Assembly: GCF_022539505.1 (NCBI RefSeq)
Contig: NC_061512.1
Location: 148,163,962 to 148,227,961, forward strand
From: Lolium rigidum
Taxonomy: Eukaryota; Streptophyta; Magnoliopsida; Poales; Poaceae
Length of the DNA: 64,000 bases
Direction: 5' to 3'
The notes beneath the pieces are model-generated. The model searched no databases, had not been told where the DNA came from, and saw only the letters and a program-made list of their open reading frames with translations. Shown here one piece after another: positions 10,641-22,296 of this stretch. The position numbers and the translations under genes are program-made. Numbering within the stretch: position 1 is the first letter of the stretch; the number at the start of each line of letters is the position of its first letter.

Positions 10641-13229
10641 TGGCAGTTGACGGAACAAGCAGCCGCCGAATCAGCTGGCTCCTCGTCCCAGACGTCGACT
10701 GGCAAAGTCCCGTGGGACACGCCTTTTATCAGGGGTCTGAACACCGTGAAGGCGCGGCCGCTTTGGACAAGCCCCACCGTGTCCCCGGCGCCGGAGGAGG
10801 TCGCAAGCTTGCCGACTATGGCTTGGACGTGCCCGCAAGCACTAGGGAGTCGCGGCAGGCGCAGAAGGACCGGGAGCACGAGGCTCTTCTGAAAAAGGTG
10901 GCCGACTTGGAAGCAACCATGGAGCAACGCGTCAGTGCCGAGGTTCAGCAACGAGTCAGTGCCGAGGTTCAGCAACGCGTCAGTGCCGAGGTTGCTAGCA
11001 AGGTCGATGACGCGCTGGCCAACAGGGTCAATGAAATCATCCCCGATCTTGTGTCGTCGATGAAGAATTACTTCGACGCCGGCGGTAAGGGACCGATGCC
11101 GGCTATCAGCCTAGGCGCCAAGCAACTCGACAACCGGCCTCCAACTAGACACGCTCAATGCACACCCAACTTGGTGACTCCACCCGCCGGCAATGTCGGC
11201 GCTAGAGAGGATTCGCCGGACCTGGGGGCCCCGCACTAGCCCCTCGCTCACCCGCACGCCCGGCCTCGGTCCTTCAACGCGAGCCGAGCTCGACGCCCTC
11301 ACGGTAATTAATTTAGTCTCTCAAGCTCTACAAATTAGTTACTTTGTCGTCGCCCCTCTCGACCTACACATGTTTTCACAGCGAACGCGACTCCTTGCAC
11401 CTTGCTACCGAATGTGGACAACAAGTTGAAGGCCGTAGCGAGCGGCAGTGTCATCCTGCCAACACAGCGGATTTTCCACTGCGTCACGATGGATGATAGC
11501 TTGAGCCGGGTTCGCGTGAACCGGTCGTTACCGGGATGCCAAGACCTCCATCCTCCTTATCAACCCCCGGAAACGGAAACCCCGCTCACTCTCGGGGACC
11601 TCAAGAATCACATCCTTCTATGGCCGAAAGCCCTAATTCGGCTGAACACCGCCGCCTCGGGTTCGGAGGCAAGCTATGGCATGGTCACTCCTCAGGATGC
11701 GACGGCTGCCCCGAGTCCTCCACCGGCTGGTGGTCCTTTGGGCCCGATAGCCAGCCCGACAGTCAGCCCGAGAGTCAGCACGGAAACACGTTGGACATCG
11801 ATCAAGCTCCAATCGATACGTTCATCGCTGAGATGGAGGGCGACGGGGTTTCTCCTTACAAGCCACCCGCCGATCGTACGCTAAAGAAGAAGTTGTTCCT
11901 TTCACAAGAAACTCCCGAGCAGGAAGACACTACCGCCTTCACCGCTCCACCCCGAGTTGGGCTTACCCCGAGGACACTCCTTGGTGCGACCACGGAGGGT
12001 ATGAAACAAAACGCCACTCCCGAGCTGCAGTGAAGAAGAAGGCCGTGAAGCGGAAGAAGTCCGGAGATGTTGCCGCAAGCAAGAAAGTGGTTAATGACAA
12101 GTTGCCGACCCCGTGGAGGAAGATGCATCACATAGGCCGGACTATGCTGCCGGCACACATTGTCCAGACAGGTGACGCCGGATATGAGGAGCTTGCATGA
12201 TACTGTTCTAATGAAGGAGGACCTACTTCTTCGAGATAGAAATCCCTCGTACCCGGTTTTGACGGCGAAGGTGCCCACCGGCTTTGGCTTTGTCACCACA
12301 TACCCCGCGGACTTGATGTTCATTCGATATGAAGACATCTTCGTGCTCTTGAACATGCAACAGCTCGACCGAAACTTGGTCCGCCTCCTATCGCTCAGCA
12401 TGGCGCACGATATCGCCATGGAGAACACAGCGCACATCGCTATCATGGACCCCTTCTACATGACTCCAGCTGTCGTCCCGTAACGAACAAGCGTTTCTAG
12501 CGAAGTACATCAAGGATTTCTTGGTGTTAAACAAGGATAAGAAATGCTTTGTCATACCATATTTCCGCGAGTAAGTATTTGGTTACTAGAGTACCCTCTA
12601 TTACATTCTTTCATGAATTTCCTTCATAGTTGATCGAGTATGATGGTTTATTTCCATTTTGCGCAGATTCAAGTACCGCACCATCCTCCTCTTTTACCCG
12701 TATCATTCGGATGTCGGTTACCTCGACTCCGGGCTTGATCCGGACAAGGACTTCACCGACATTAAGTCTACACTTGATAAAGCCCTCAGCGGCTTCATAG
12801 CCGAGGTTGGCATCGACAAAATCAGGCATGAGAAGAAAGTGAAAGGTTGCTATGTGTGCAACCACATAACCAAGTTCCCCGCCTCAAGCAATCGGCTCAT
12901 GACAATGGGATGGAGGCCTGGTTTGCCATCCTACGGATGAGGTCGATTGTAAGGTCTCGTAACGATCTCTTGTTGCCATCCGAGCCTTCGGCGGATGTCC
13001 GTGAACATGGCGGACACCACCGATGAAAACGTGAGAGCCGAGTTCCGTGCCATCCAGCGGACCATTTGCACAATACCGTGGAGGGATGTCTCGCGGTAAT
13101 GGTGGCTTGTTTCACTATGGTCCCGAACTTTCTAAGGCCGAGATAGAAGGCCGATTAGAAGATGGATATGACGATAGAACATTCAACACGCTCGAGGGCA
13201 TCCGTCCCTTCCCGCCGAAGCCGACTTGA
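10640..13229 (+). pseudogene. CACTA second gene: coiled coil, DUF8039-like and Ulp1-like segments, disrupted
   Basis: Recognisable blocks of the second Triticeae CACTA gene lie in order. 10690-11160 has the KLADYGLDVPASTRESR segment followed by a coiled coil that includes three tandem QQRVSAEV-type repeats (24-bp units, 10926-10995). 11402-11650 resembles DUF8039 (FHCVTMDDSLSRVRVNRSLPG, then TLGDLKNHILLW). 12240-12930 resembles the Ulp1 (C48) fold region (YEDIFVLLNMQQLDRNLVRL, HIAIMDPFYM, YHSDVGYLDSG). 13030-13229 is the family's usual C-terminal tail, ending NTLEGIRPFPPKP. Likely introns are 11304-11381 (GTAATT to TTTTCACAG) and about 12570-12665 (GTAAGTATT to TTTTGCGCAG). Stops and frame changes near 12020-12200 and 12480-12560 break the product. 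The first His expected of a Ulp1 triad is not obvious, so protease activity is doubtful. Confidence 0.75.
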
Positions 13230-13371
13230 CTCAAACACTTTTGTCCTTTGCAAATGTTAGTCATAAAATTACTTAAGTAATTTCCATGCTTTTTCTTTGC
13301 ACTACTCTATGTTATATCTCTCTCTACTAATGTACTAACAACTTTCATTTCTTTTTTCCGTGTTTGCATAG

Positions 13372-13563
13372 ATGACGTACTATGTCGTCTACCACGGCAG
13401 GGTTCCTGGAGTCTACGAGGACTGGGAAGACTGTAGGAGGCAGGTCCACCGTTTCAGCGGCAACAGCTACAAGGGGTACACCACTTTGGAGGAGGCAGAA
13501 ACTCGATACGCCAACTTTCGAGCGGGACAGAGGAGGGAGATGTGGAGGACCCTTTCATCGTGA
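13372..13563 (+). CDS. Small protein or exon with RNase H1 N-terminal (viroplasmin-like) domain, CACTA cargo
   Basis: A 63-residue intact frame starts MTYYVVYHGRVPGVYEDW and contains the YYVVYHGRVPGVY, W-x-CRRQV, F-SGNSYKGY and EEAE-x-RYANF pattern of the RNase HI N-terminal domain (PF01693), which binds RNA-DNA hybrid or double-stranded RNA. No RNase H catalytic domain follows. The ATG sits directly behind TTTGCATAG, a good splice acceptor, so this may be the last exon of the preceding Ulp1-like gene (whose coding ends at 13229) rather than a separate gene. In contrast to its neighbours it has no stops or frameshifts over the whole domain. It lies inside the CACTA ends, so it is transposon cargo, not a viral remnant. 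Confidence 0.75.
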   Translation: MTYYVVYHGRVPGVYEDWEDCRRQVHRFSGNSYKGYTTLEEAETRYANFRAGQRREMWRTLSS

Positions 13564-13894
13564 TGATGCTTGTCGCCACCGTCTCTCTAGTTTATTATGT
13601 CATTGTTCTTTAGCTAGGCCATCGACACTGGACTTATATGTATTTGTGTAACATGTGCTACTTCGAGTCGTGATGTTTGAACTATGGTCGACACTTGTGT
13701 TATTGATGCATATGCATGCATGTTATGGACATTTCGGGACTTTCTAATGATGTGTATCATTGCCAATGATGTGTATCTTGCTAATGATGTCTATTTTGTC
13801 GTCATTCGGTAATTGCCTCGTATATTCCGTGTATATGCTGAATTCTGGTGTATAAACTGTGAAATTCGAATTTTATTTTTTTACTCCTCGCAAA
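13564..13894. other. CACTA 3' non-coding stretch
   Basis: AT-rich DNA with no coding signal. A short phrase AATGATGTGTATC recurs three times, slightly altered, at 13746-13794. It probably holds the 3' end of the preceding transcript. Confidence 0.5.
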
Positions 13895-14180
13895 TGTTAG
13901 CGCCGGCGAAATGCACATGTATCCCTGGCGTTTTGCAATCGCCAGCACTACGGCCTGATTCCCCTGGCGAAATGGTAAGACGCCGGCGGTAATACTAACC
14001 CCGGCGAATTGACAACAGTTACCCCCGGCGGATTAGCAAAACGCCGGCGGTAACGGCACTTACCCCCGGCGAATTGGGAGGCGCCGGCGATGAGGCGTTA
14101 CCACCGGCGAGGCGATCGCCGGCGAATGCAGAAACGCCGGCGGTAGGCCATTTCAGGACGCCGGCGGTAGGCCATTTCCT
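13895..14180. repeat. Right subterminal repeats of the CACTA element
   Basis: At least ten GCCGGCGG or CCCCGGCGAA-type motifs in both orientations mirror the left subterminal region. Two near-identical copies of ACGCCGGCGGTAGGCCATTT end the element. Confidence 0.85.
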
Positions 14181-14187
14181 AGTAGTG

Positions 14188-17100
14188 TGATTAGTGTGTC
14201 GTGAAGGCATAACCAAACTGGTATCAAATACATCATCCATTACAGTACCGAATATACAGATTACAACAGGTCATAGGCCCAATACTTACATAATAGCCTC
14301 AATGGTGGGATCAACAATCACACAGCAGAAATACTTCAGACGAAAGCGTTCGCATGGCCCAAGTCATGCCCTAACCCTACATGCAACTGACTGGGAAGAC
14401 GTTCCTAGCTCGCATAGACGTCGTCGACTCCTTCTTCATCTGCTGGATTCCACCATGTCTGGCCAGGTAAATATCCAGGGACAAAGCCATGAGTACATTA
14501 TGAATTGTACTCGCAAACCACCTTAGAGAGAAGTAAAGGATATGCATATTTGGCAGTAACAAGGAACAGGCACTAAACTAGGGAGACAAGGAGCGAGAGG
14601 TGGTTTCTCTCGAGAGTATGACATCTCTATATCTTTGTTAAAAAAAACATTTTGGAAACAAGTTTATTTTAGACTAATAGGTAAGGGCGACCCATTTTTC
14701 CTTTCCGGTCATCTCAGTATGACCAAAACAACTTTTCCAACTTTCCACCGTACCTCCCAGGTATATTTCCACCAGTCCCACTAGTATCCTTTTCCAAACA
14801 CTTTTGGAAAACATTTTTATAAACCAAAACTCTCTTTAATGCCAAGCAGCTTCCATTCCCACATCCATAACCGCGGACATGGCTATTCAAATAGATTTAC
14901 ACTCTGCAGAGGTTGTACACTTTCCCCACAAGATCCGATAAATCCGCCGGGATCATCCCTGGTTCACCAAGCGTCAAAACGCGAGGTTCGGATAACCGAT
15001 CGCAGTTTTTCGCTTGCTCGCCTTAGCCTAAGACATGCCGAATGAGTTGTACCACCCAACACCAGAGTCCGGGATGCCGTTTACCCAGGAGTTGCAAAGT
15101 CCCCGACACCCGACCCTCCGGAATGCCATCCAACCACTTCGGCATCTTTCAATGGGAGCTCATAAGTTGTACCCCGCGTACCTGAAAAAGCAAATGGGTT
15201 GCATCCCTTCTCATGGGAAGAACCCCGGTCGAAGCGTCCATGGTCGGACTGCCACTACACTTGCAGGACCCAAACTAAGGCGAGACAAACTACTACGCTG
15301 CGCCCCGTCCCACTAAAGGTTAATGTGGTTGTACCGCTAGGTCCGGTTAGGTACTCAGTCACCAAAGTTTTTCGAAAACAATTTTATCCACTTGCCTCGA
15401 GCAATTTTTCTTCCCAAAAACCTTTTCCTTTTCATAAACTCACACTTTGGCAGGGCTACCCCATTCCAAGGTTTTCGAAACACTTCTTTCTTGAAAACAT
15501 TTTCACAAACCTTTTTAAAGAGGCTCCCGACCTATAGTCCGACTTTTCTTTGAAAAGCAACGATAAGGATGATAAGGTGTTAAGCACCATATCACTAACA
15601 GGCATTTGTTTAGTAGGTATCAACGAGGGCTGCACCCGTAAGGGTGGAATAATAAAACACCGAGTGGCAGGACCAGTCACATAAATAAATAAAAACATGC
15701 AATTTATAAAAGTGCTAATAATGCAAGAGTAAGATAATTAGGATGAGATATGCATCAAGAGGTGGCTTGCCTTGGTTGGCTATTTGTCCCTGGACTTCTT
15801 CTTCACAAACCTCTGCTTTTCCTTCCTCTTCGAGATCCTCACCGAGATCCTCTCCATCTCCGATAGCATTCGCATTCTAACGTCGCAAAATAAAAGAGAA
15901 GGCAATCAATCCCTAGGCATAGCATCAAACCACACAACAACACACAACATCCAACCACTAAATCAGAGACACTAAACACATCAAATAACAACACCTATGG
16001 CAAAATGGTTATTTTGCTAAGAAGGCTCTGCCTCACAATAATACATAATATACACAATCAAAGGTGTATAATGACCTTTGGAAACCACCAGTAGGGATTT
16101 GGTGCCAAGGTTCATTATAAAGCATTTTAAACAAAAACAACACAATTTTCACTATGGGTAAAATAAGCACTAGCATCAATTTTAACAAGCCACTCCCCAA
16201 TAATGCACACCAAATTTTTGGTAAAATCACAGAGAGTAAAGCTTGGTTTTATAAAACTACAGAAATTGGATTCATTAAATTTGGGTTTTTAAAACAATAG
16301 ATATGATTTTTATAAAACCAGAAATGACTTAAGGATCAAACAAATGGCCTAAATCTTTTTAGTGGCTCACAAAAATACATGCAACATACCTACATGAAGC
16401 TATTAACATGACAGACACACATGCACTGGAATCATTCAAAAATAAGTTTTTAAACATTTTAATAAATCAGAAACTAGAGCAATCCATTTTTCAAGCACCC
16501 AAACATTAAATCATAACAAACCAGTAACAAGTATACCGACAGATAGGTATTGAAAAATGTGATCCATCAAAATTAGTTTGGCATTTTTCGGAGCTACAAA
16601 ATAATTACCACAATTTTTATACTGAAAAAGGACTCTGTTTTGGTTTCAAAAATCCTATAAATATTCTACAGTTCCCAAAAATATTCCATCTGGTACACTG
16701 AAGGCCTAATGTAAAGCTAATCACTGGGAGTTGGTATTGATTGAAAAACAGTTTTATTTTTCAAGTTAAAAATCACACGAGGCCCTACTGGACAGATCTA
16801 ACTTTCTAAGCCGCATAAAATATAGGAAGCTTCCCGACAGGGTACCCTATACCAAAAAGTAGCTACCGAGATATGCTTTGCAACAAAATTGGTTTCACAC
16901 CAAAAAGAGTTCCACGACCTACCACACTAAATTAAATACCGAAAATGCATCATTTCAGAAAGATGAATCTCAAGAAATATTCACCTCAGACAATCACATG
17001 CATGCAAGTTTGTTTGATTAAACAGTTGTTTAGGGACACACAGAAATTTGAATCAAGTGAATATCATGTGGGAGGAATGTTTAGTGAATTAAAACCTAGA

Positions 17101-20100
17101 GCGAGATATATCTCGTGCATTTAACTCGGAAAAGAAATGGGAAAAGGAATAGCCGGGCCGCATCGGCCAGGTCTGGCAGAATCCACCGCGGGCCGGACCA
17201 GCTGCCACCGTGGGCGCGCGGAGATGCCGTTTCAAATGGCCTGGGACGTGGCCGACCACATCGACGCGCGGGACCCACGGGAATCTGCATGCACGGGCGG
17301 GTCTGCATGCATGCGGGCGTCGAGCGAACTCGTTGGCAACGACCAGAAAAAGCGGCGCCGCCGCGACGCATGGAACGGAGGGAGGAGGAGGAGGCTCACC
17401 GGGGGCTTGGGCTCGATGGAGGGGCGACGAGAGGACGACGGGGTTGCACGGAGGCTTGCCTGGGGTGTCTTGGTCGTGCTCCAGCGGCTCCAGGATGTCT
17501 ACGCGGTGCTGATTTCGGACGGCGTTCGGAGGAGGCGGCCCTCCGGCGAGCTGCAAGGAAAGAGGAGGGGCGATGCTGCGCGGCGGCTCGCAGAGGCCCA
17601 GCCTCGTAAACCGGTACGAGCTCGCCGACCTCCGGGACAACGACGGAGAGGGTCCGAGGAAGGTTCAGCGGCTCGGAGCTGTGCAGGGACAGTCGTAGTT
17701 CCGACATGCATCGCCCGCGACAGTGACGGGACGCCCGCGTCAACTACACTCCACCCTGGGAAACGAAACAAAGCTCGTGAGAAGGATCGATACGGTGCGA
17801 GTTCAACGAGCCAGAGAGGGAAGAGAATGGAGGCGCGAGTCGACGGCAACCATCTGCGAGCGAACATCGGGCATTGTCGACGACGAGCTCCGATGAGCAG
17901 AGTGAAAGATAGCCTCTCTCAACCCGGGGGTGGTTTATGGGGTGATGTGCGTGTCTGTTGGCGAGAGGGAAATGAGTGAGGTGCTCTGAGGCCTTAAAAC
18001 GAGCTCGCGGTGTCCACCGTGCTCCGGGAGCACGCGCAGAAGAGAGGAGGGGCGGCAGGCAGCGATAGGGCGAGGGAGGCGGTAGTGTGCTGCCTGCTGG
18101 TCACGGAGACGAAAAGAGAGCGGAGGGTGGACCAGTGCGGTGGGAAACGGCGAGGTTCGGCGACACGTCATGTCGCACAGAAGATGCTCGAAGAAACGAT
18201 AGCTGACAAACGAGGTCACGGGCGTGCAGGCTAGGGCCAGGCGAGAGTATTGAGCGTGTCCAGGAGGGAGCTGGTTCTCTACTCGTTCACGGTGCATAGT
18301 TGTTTGACACAGGGAATGGGCATGGGGTGTGCGGGTCGGAGACGTACCCACCATGGCGTGCACGGCCATGACAGGGGGTTGAATGGGCTGTGCAAAGAGT
18401 TTGAGTGAGAGAGGACATGTCCAGGGAGGAGAGAAGGGTACAGGGACACCATTTAGGCTAGTGGTTGGTCGTGCAAGGCAGAGAGGAGAGAGGGGAAAGG
18501 AGGGTTGCACCCGATCTCTCTCAAGTTCCTTGCCCCGGCCATGCCTTCTTTCCCAAAAAGAAAAGGACAAGAGGGACACTGCAGCTACAGTGGATGTCGA
18601 CTAGATGGAGAGATGCATACTGGAGAGGTCAAGGGAGTGGTGCTGAGCTAAAAGAATAGAAAGAGAGAGGAAGAGAATCACCAAATCGTGGCATACGATC
18701 ATATCTCGGTTTCCCTCTTCCCTTCCACAATAATTCGGCCAAAAGTGCCATAGTAGCAGCAGGTGGCCATCCAAAATGAAGAGGAGATGTGGATGAGTTT
18801 ATTTTGTGAGAGGGGGTGGTGCTTAAAAGATGTCATGGAAAGAAGTGGAGTATACATGGGTGCATGCTTTTCCAAAATTTTGAATATGAATTGGACGCAA
18901 AAAGTCCCAAACAATACCCTGCATGAATGGATCAGTGAGAGATGAGATGAAGAGGGTTATGATGATTTTGAGTCGTTTAGATAATTTTGGTGATTACTAG
19001 AAATGGATTAAAGAGATATAGCTGGAAATAAAGGTTAATAGACAAGGAGACCATATGGTATTTGTTCTCATTATTGATCCCCGAAATGGAGATGGATCAC
19101 ATAGATGAGGTTGTTTTGCTCAAGAAGACATTCCAATAGGGAATCTCATTCATTAAGTGTTTGGATCACTTTCTAAGAATTTGGCCATAATTGAATAAAT
19201 TTCGAGCGACAATAACTTTGAAATTTTTGAAAAGAGCAAGATAATATTTTGGGCTCAAAAATACTCTACTTGCATGAGAATGCATAGTAGGTTTTCCATA
19301 TAACGATTTGAATATAAAGAGTGCAAGGAATGGCATATGCACCATTTACATGCGTTTTTAGCAAAATAGGAAATAAAATCAAGAAAATAATTTTCTACAA
19401 ATTATTTTCGAAAGAAAAAGATGTGATAAAAACTATTATCGATATTTCCTATTTTAATTAGAGGAAGGGTATTTCGGAAGTCAAACTGAGAAGAAATGGG
19501 GGTTTAGGATTTTAGGAAATTGGAGGGAACCTTCATATTTTAAAATTGGAGTTGGGACAAGAATGATTTAAGAGTAGAATTCAAAGATTTTGGGGAGATA
19601 GAGATGCAAATGGAGATTATCCATCTATTGGACAAATGATCATCTAACATGATTATGCATAGATGGAGTGATGATGTTAAAAGATAGATCAATGAGACGT
19701 ATTAGTGGCAAGGACAATGCCATGGTTATTTAATCACAGATCAAATAGTACTTTAATTATTTTTGATGTCTATGGCCCTTATTTGATTTAAAATAGATAA
19801 AAAGTTTAATTGAAACCTTTGAGATGAGAGAGGGTTTTTAGAAGAGTAGTATGATCCAAAGTTGAATTAGAATAAAATATGGATCACACCATTTCACTTT
19901 TGGAAATCAGAACTGCATATAAAAGATTTTATAAAAATTTGAAGTCACACAAAGTAGGGGTATACCATTTGGCAAATACTTTGTGTCAAGAACAATTTTA
20001 GAAACACCTATTGTGATACTATGATCTTAGTGACCATAGAGAATTTAAAGAAAATATTTTTGATAAGACCTTTTGAATTAAGACTTTGAGTCCAAAGATA

Positions 20101-20379
20101 AAACAAAAGAGGTTTTGTGTTGTGTCAAAAAGTTCAAATACTTTTGAAGAGAGTAGGTTAAAGTAATACAAGAGGGGCCATATCCTAAGTATTTTTCTTG
20201 AGACTAGAAGATGTGGGTTGAGGTATTTCAGTTACCACTTGCAATCATCACTCAACAACAAGGCCAGACAAGCATTGAAATCAAAACATTTCAACACTAC
20301 AAGAAGAAAAAAGTTTTTGCTCCCCCTGATTTTTGCACTCTGGACAAATAAACAAGGTTGCAAAAGTTGGGGTGTTATA
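14188..20379 (-). repeat. 5' LTR of element D, continuation after the CACTA insertion
   Basis: The LTR resumes at the second TGA copy and runs to GTGTTATA at 20379, where the canonical terminal CA has changed to TA. With 5078-5139 this gives an LTR of about 6.25 kb. The part from 17231 on is matched by 1-3148 at the left of the window; 14191-17230 has no partner here because the left LTR is cut off. 14191-17090 is AT-rich and non-coding. 17130-18000 is very GC-rich, with long overlapping ORFs on both strands that do not resemble known proteins. Confidence 0.88.
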
Positions 20380-20815
20380 GACAAGCATGAAGTGAAGTAC
20401 GTGGTTTTTTGGTTTCAAACATGGAAATTTCAAAAAAAAAAACTCTCAAGAGCATCATTTTGGAGTGACTACGAAGGATACATGCTTAATTTTTCATATT
20501 CATGTTTTAAACTTGTTTAAATCATGGCCAAACCTAGGATTTGACCAAGATTCAAATGGGCATAATTTAAAAAAAATGTAAAATCAAGGCACATAGTCTT
20601 CTTATGTCATATAGTAAGCATTCAATTAAGTTGATAAACAAGGTCTAGACATATTCAAACCAGAGAAATAATGTATCTACCCCCTAACCCTAAACTCTAT
20701 CTCATGAAGTCAAGCGCATGAAGATATGTGGTTTTTTGTTTCAAACATGGAAATTTCAAAAACCCTCCCAAAGAGCTTCAGTTTGGAGTGACTAAGAAGG
20801 ATCCATAGGAAACTA
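20380..20815 (+). repeat. Satellite-like ~325-bp repeat, about 1.3 units
   Basis: The phrase TGGTTTCAAACATGGAAATT-TCAAAAA recurs at 20408 and 20738, about 330 bp apart, with matching surroundings (GTCATATAGTAAGCATTCAA, CAAGGTCTAGACATATTCAA, CCCTAACCCTAAACTC). Further copies lie at 21685-21886 and 43140-44030. Element D ends exactly at the start of this block, so D probably inserted into the repeat. Confidence 0.75.
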
Positions 20816-21684
20816 TGTACTAATACAGTATAATAATCACCCGAGTTATTAGAGCAACAAGTCTGTCACTTACGTGTGGTTCCCATGCGTGAGGTCCCAC
20901 ACTACAGTGAGCACAAGTTACGTACGCTAGGTAGGCAAACTCCCAGCCATCTTCTTTGTCAAGAGAGAGGCATCAACACACTCTCTCTCTCTCCAATTAT
21001 CCACCTCCGTTGGTGCCGGTTTTGGCAGGTCGTTTCTAGCTCAGCTCGTAGGCGATGGTGTGTAGGCTCTGTAGCCATGGCGATTTGATCGCGCCAAGTG
21101 GTTCGTCCCCGGCTGCGACGAGGATCAATCCGGACGGAGGCTGTTAAGGACCCGATCGCATTTCTTTCTTTCAGCCTGGGGTCTACCATGTAAATCTTAG
21201 GGATTTAGACGTAATTTCCTGTTTATTTTGTGTCCTGCTGTAAACTGCGCTCTGTTGCGTATTGGAAATCTGGGTCCTTCAGGATCGTTCGGTTGTCCCT
21301 CTAAAAGAAAAAACATCTCTCTCATTTCGGCCTTTCTCGCAAGCTCGCACCCCCTGCGCACTGACAACCCTGCACAACAGTCAACATCACCAGAAAAAGG
21401 ATAGACACCATAAATAAGTGGGGCCCCGTGACTGATCTCCCTTCGTCTCCTAGTAATAATAATAACGTAAAAAAATCGACCTACGAATCTATTATTAAAT
21501 AAGCTAAACTAGGGTTTTGCCCAGTACTACGGATCAATTTCTGAAAATCCAACTACGGGGTTCGATTTTGGCCTGCTAATATAAAATTATATAATCCGAA
21601 CTAGTATTCCTCTAAAAAATCATTTTGGTATGCATCGTTTGGTACTTTTCATAGCTAGAGTGCTTACTCCCTCCGTTAGCAAAT
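20816..21684. other. Unassigned intergenic DNA
   Basis: No convincing gene. 20980-21000 carries a (CT)n run, 21000-21130 is moderately GC-rich, and a single Stowaway-like end (TA then CTCCCTCCGTT) occurs at 21665-21677 without a matching partner. I do not recognise the rest. Confidence 0.4.
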
Positions 21685-21886
21685 AGTCTTTGTATGTCAT
21701 ATAGTAAGCATTCAAGTTGATAAACAAGGTTTAGACATATTCAACCAGAAAAATCATGTATCTAACCCCTATCCCTAAACTCTGACTTATGAAGTCAAGC
21801 ATGAAGAGATGTGGTTTTTGGTTTCAAACATGGAAATTTCAAAAACCCTCCCAAGATTTGGAGTGACTAAGAAGGATATATGCTTA
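21685..21886 (+). repeat. Satellite-like repeat copy ending at the assembly gap
   Basis: Matches the 20580-20815 copy (TGTCATATAGTAAGCATTCAA, GTTTAGACATATTCAACC, GGTTTCAAACATGGAAATT). It stops at the run of Ns, so repeats probably continue into the gap. Confidence 0.7.
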
Positions 21887-21986
21887 NNNNNNNNNNNNNN
21901 NNNNNNNNNNNNNNNNNNNNNNNNNNNNNNNNNNNNNNNNNNNNNNNNNNNNNNNNNNNNNNNNNNNNNNNNNNNNNNNNNNNNNN
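21887..21986. other. Assembly gap, 100 Ns
   Basis: Exactly 100 Ns, the usual scaffold placeholder of unknown true size. It lies between a satellite-like copy on the left and simple-sequence-rich DNA beside a truncated retrotransposon on the right. Confidence 0.99.
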
Positions 21987-22296
21987 GTAAGCAACAAGGC
22001 AAGCAATAAGTATAAGGGCAAGTGGTGGTGGTAGACAAGCAAGTTCGCCACACACACACACAAGGCACAACAATAATAATACGTTGCCATATACGTTGCA
22101 AGGTTGCTACAATGCTGTCAGGTTGTTGTTCGCTGTTCACATATTGCTAATACACAATAATAAGGTTAATACACACAATAATAATACAATACAATAATAA
22201 TATAATAATAATACTTACAAGGCTAGCAATAAATACACAAGGCACATAAGCAACAAGGCAAAGGTATGCCGGCCCATCAATAAAGCGAGCTGATTG
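21987..22296. other. Simple-sequence-rich flank of the truncated B element
   Basis: Contains an (AC)n run at 22050-22063, several AATAAT runs and a repeated phrase AGCAACAAGGCAA (21989 and 22250). It has no match to the equivalent part of the complete B element (60797-61092), so the B homology stops at 22297. Confidence 0.5.

Larger units (their letters stand above)
5140..14187 (+). mobile_element. CACTA (En/Spm) transposon, Caspar-like, 9,048 bp
   Basis: The left end is CACTACTAGGGAAAGGC (5140-5156). The right end is its inverted counterpart, TTTCCTAGTAGTG (14175-14187). A 3-bp target duplication TGA flanks it (5137-5139 and 14188-14190), as expected for CACTA elements. Subterminal ACCGCCGGC-type repeats in both orientations fill the first ~400 and last ~290 bp. 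Inside, all in plus orientation, lie a TNPD-type transposase pseudogene, a second gene with coiled-coil, DUF8039-like and Ulp1-like segments, and a short ORF with an RNase H1 N-terminal-like domain. Both ends are intact while the transposase is broken, so the copy itself is probably not autonomous. Confidence 0.95.

Noticed and set aside
10047..10658. Gly/Arg-rich and Pro-rich ORFs on both strands
   Set aside because: Translations of a CCG-rich repeat block, without a recognisable domain.
13372..13563. Possible endogenous pararetrovirus remnant because of the viroplasmin-like domain
   Set aside because: No movement protein, coat or reverse transcriptase lies nearby. The frame is inside the CACTA ends, in line with the transposon's other genes, and the domain is also the N-terminus of cellular RNase H1.
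17089..17979. Long overlapping ORFs (up to 280 aa) in the GC-rich part of the D LTR
   Set aside because: They run in several frames on both strands with low-complexity Arg/Gly/Pro-rich products. Matching ORFs at 1-680 differ by non-synonymous changes and stops. This is a base-composition effect.
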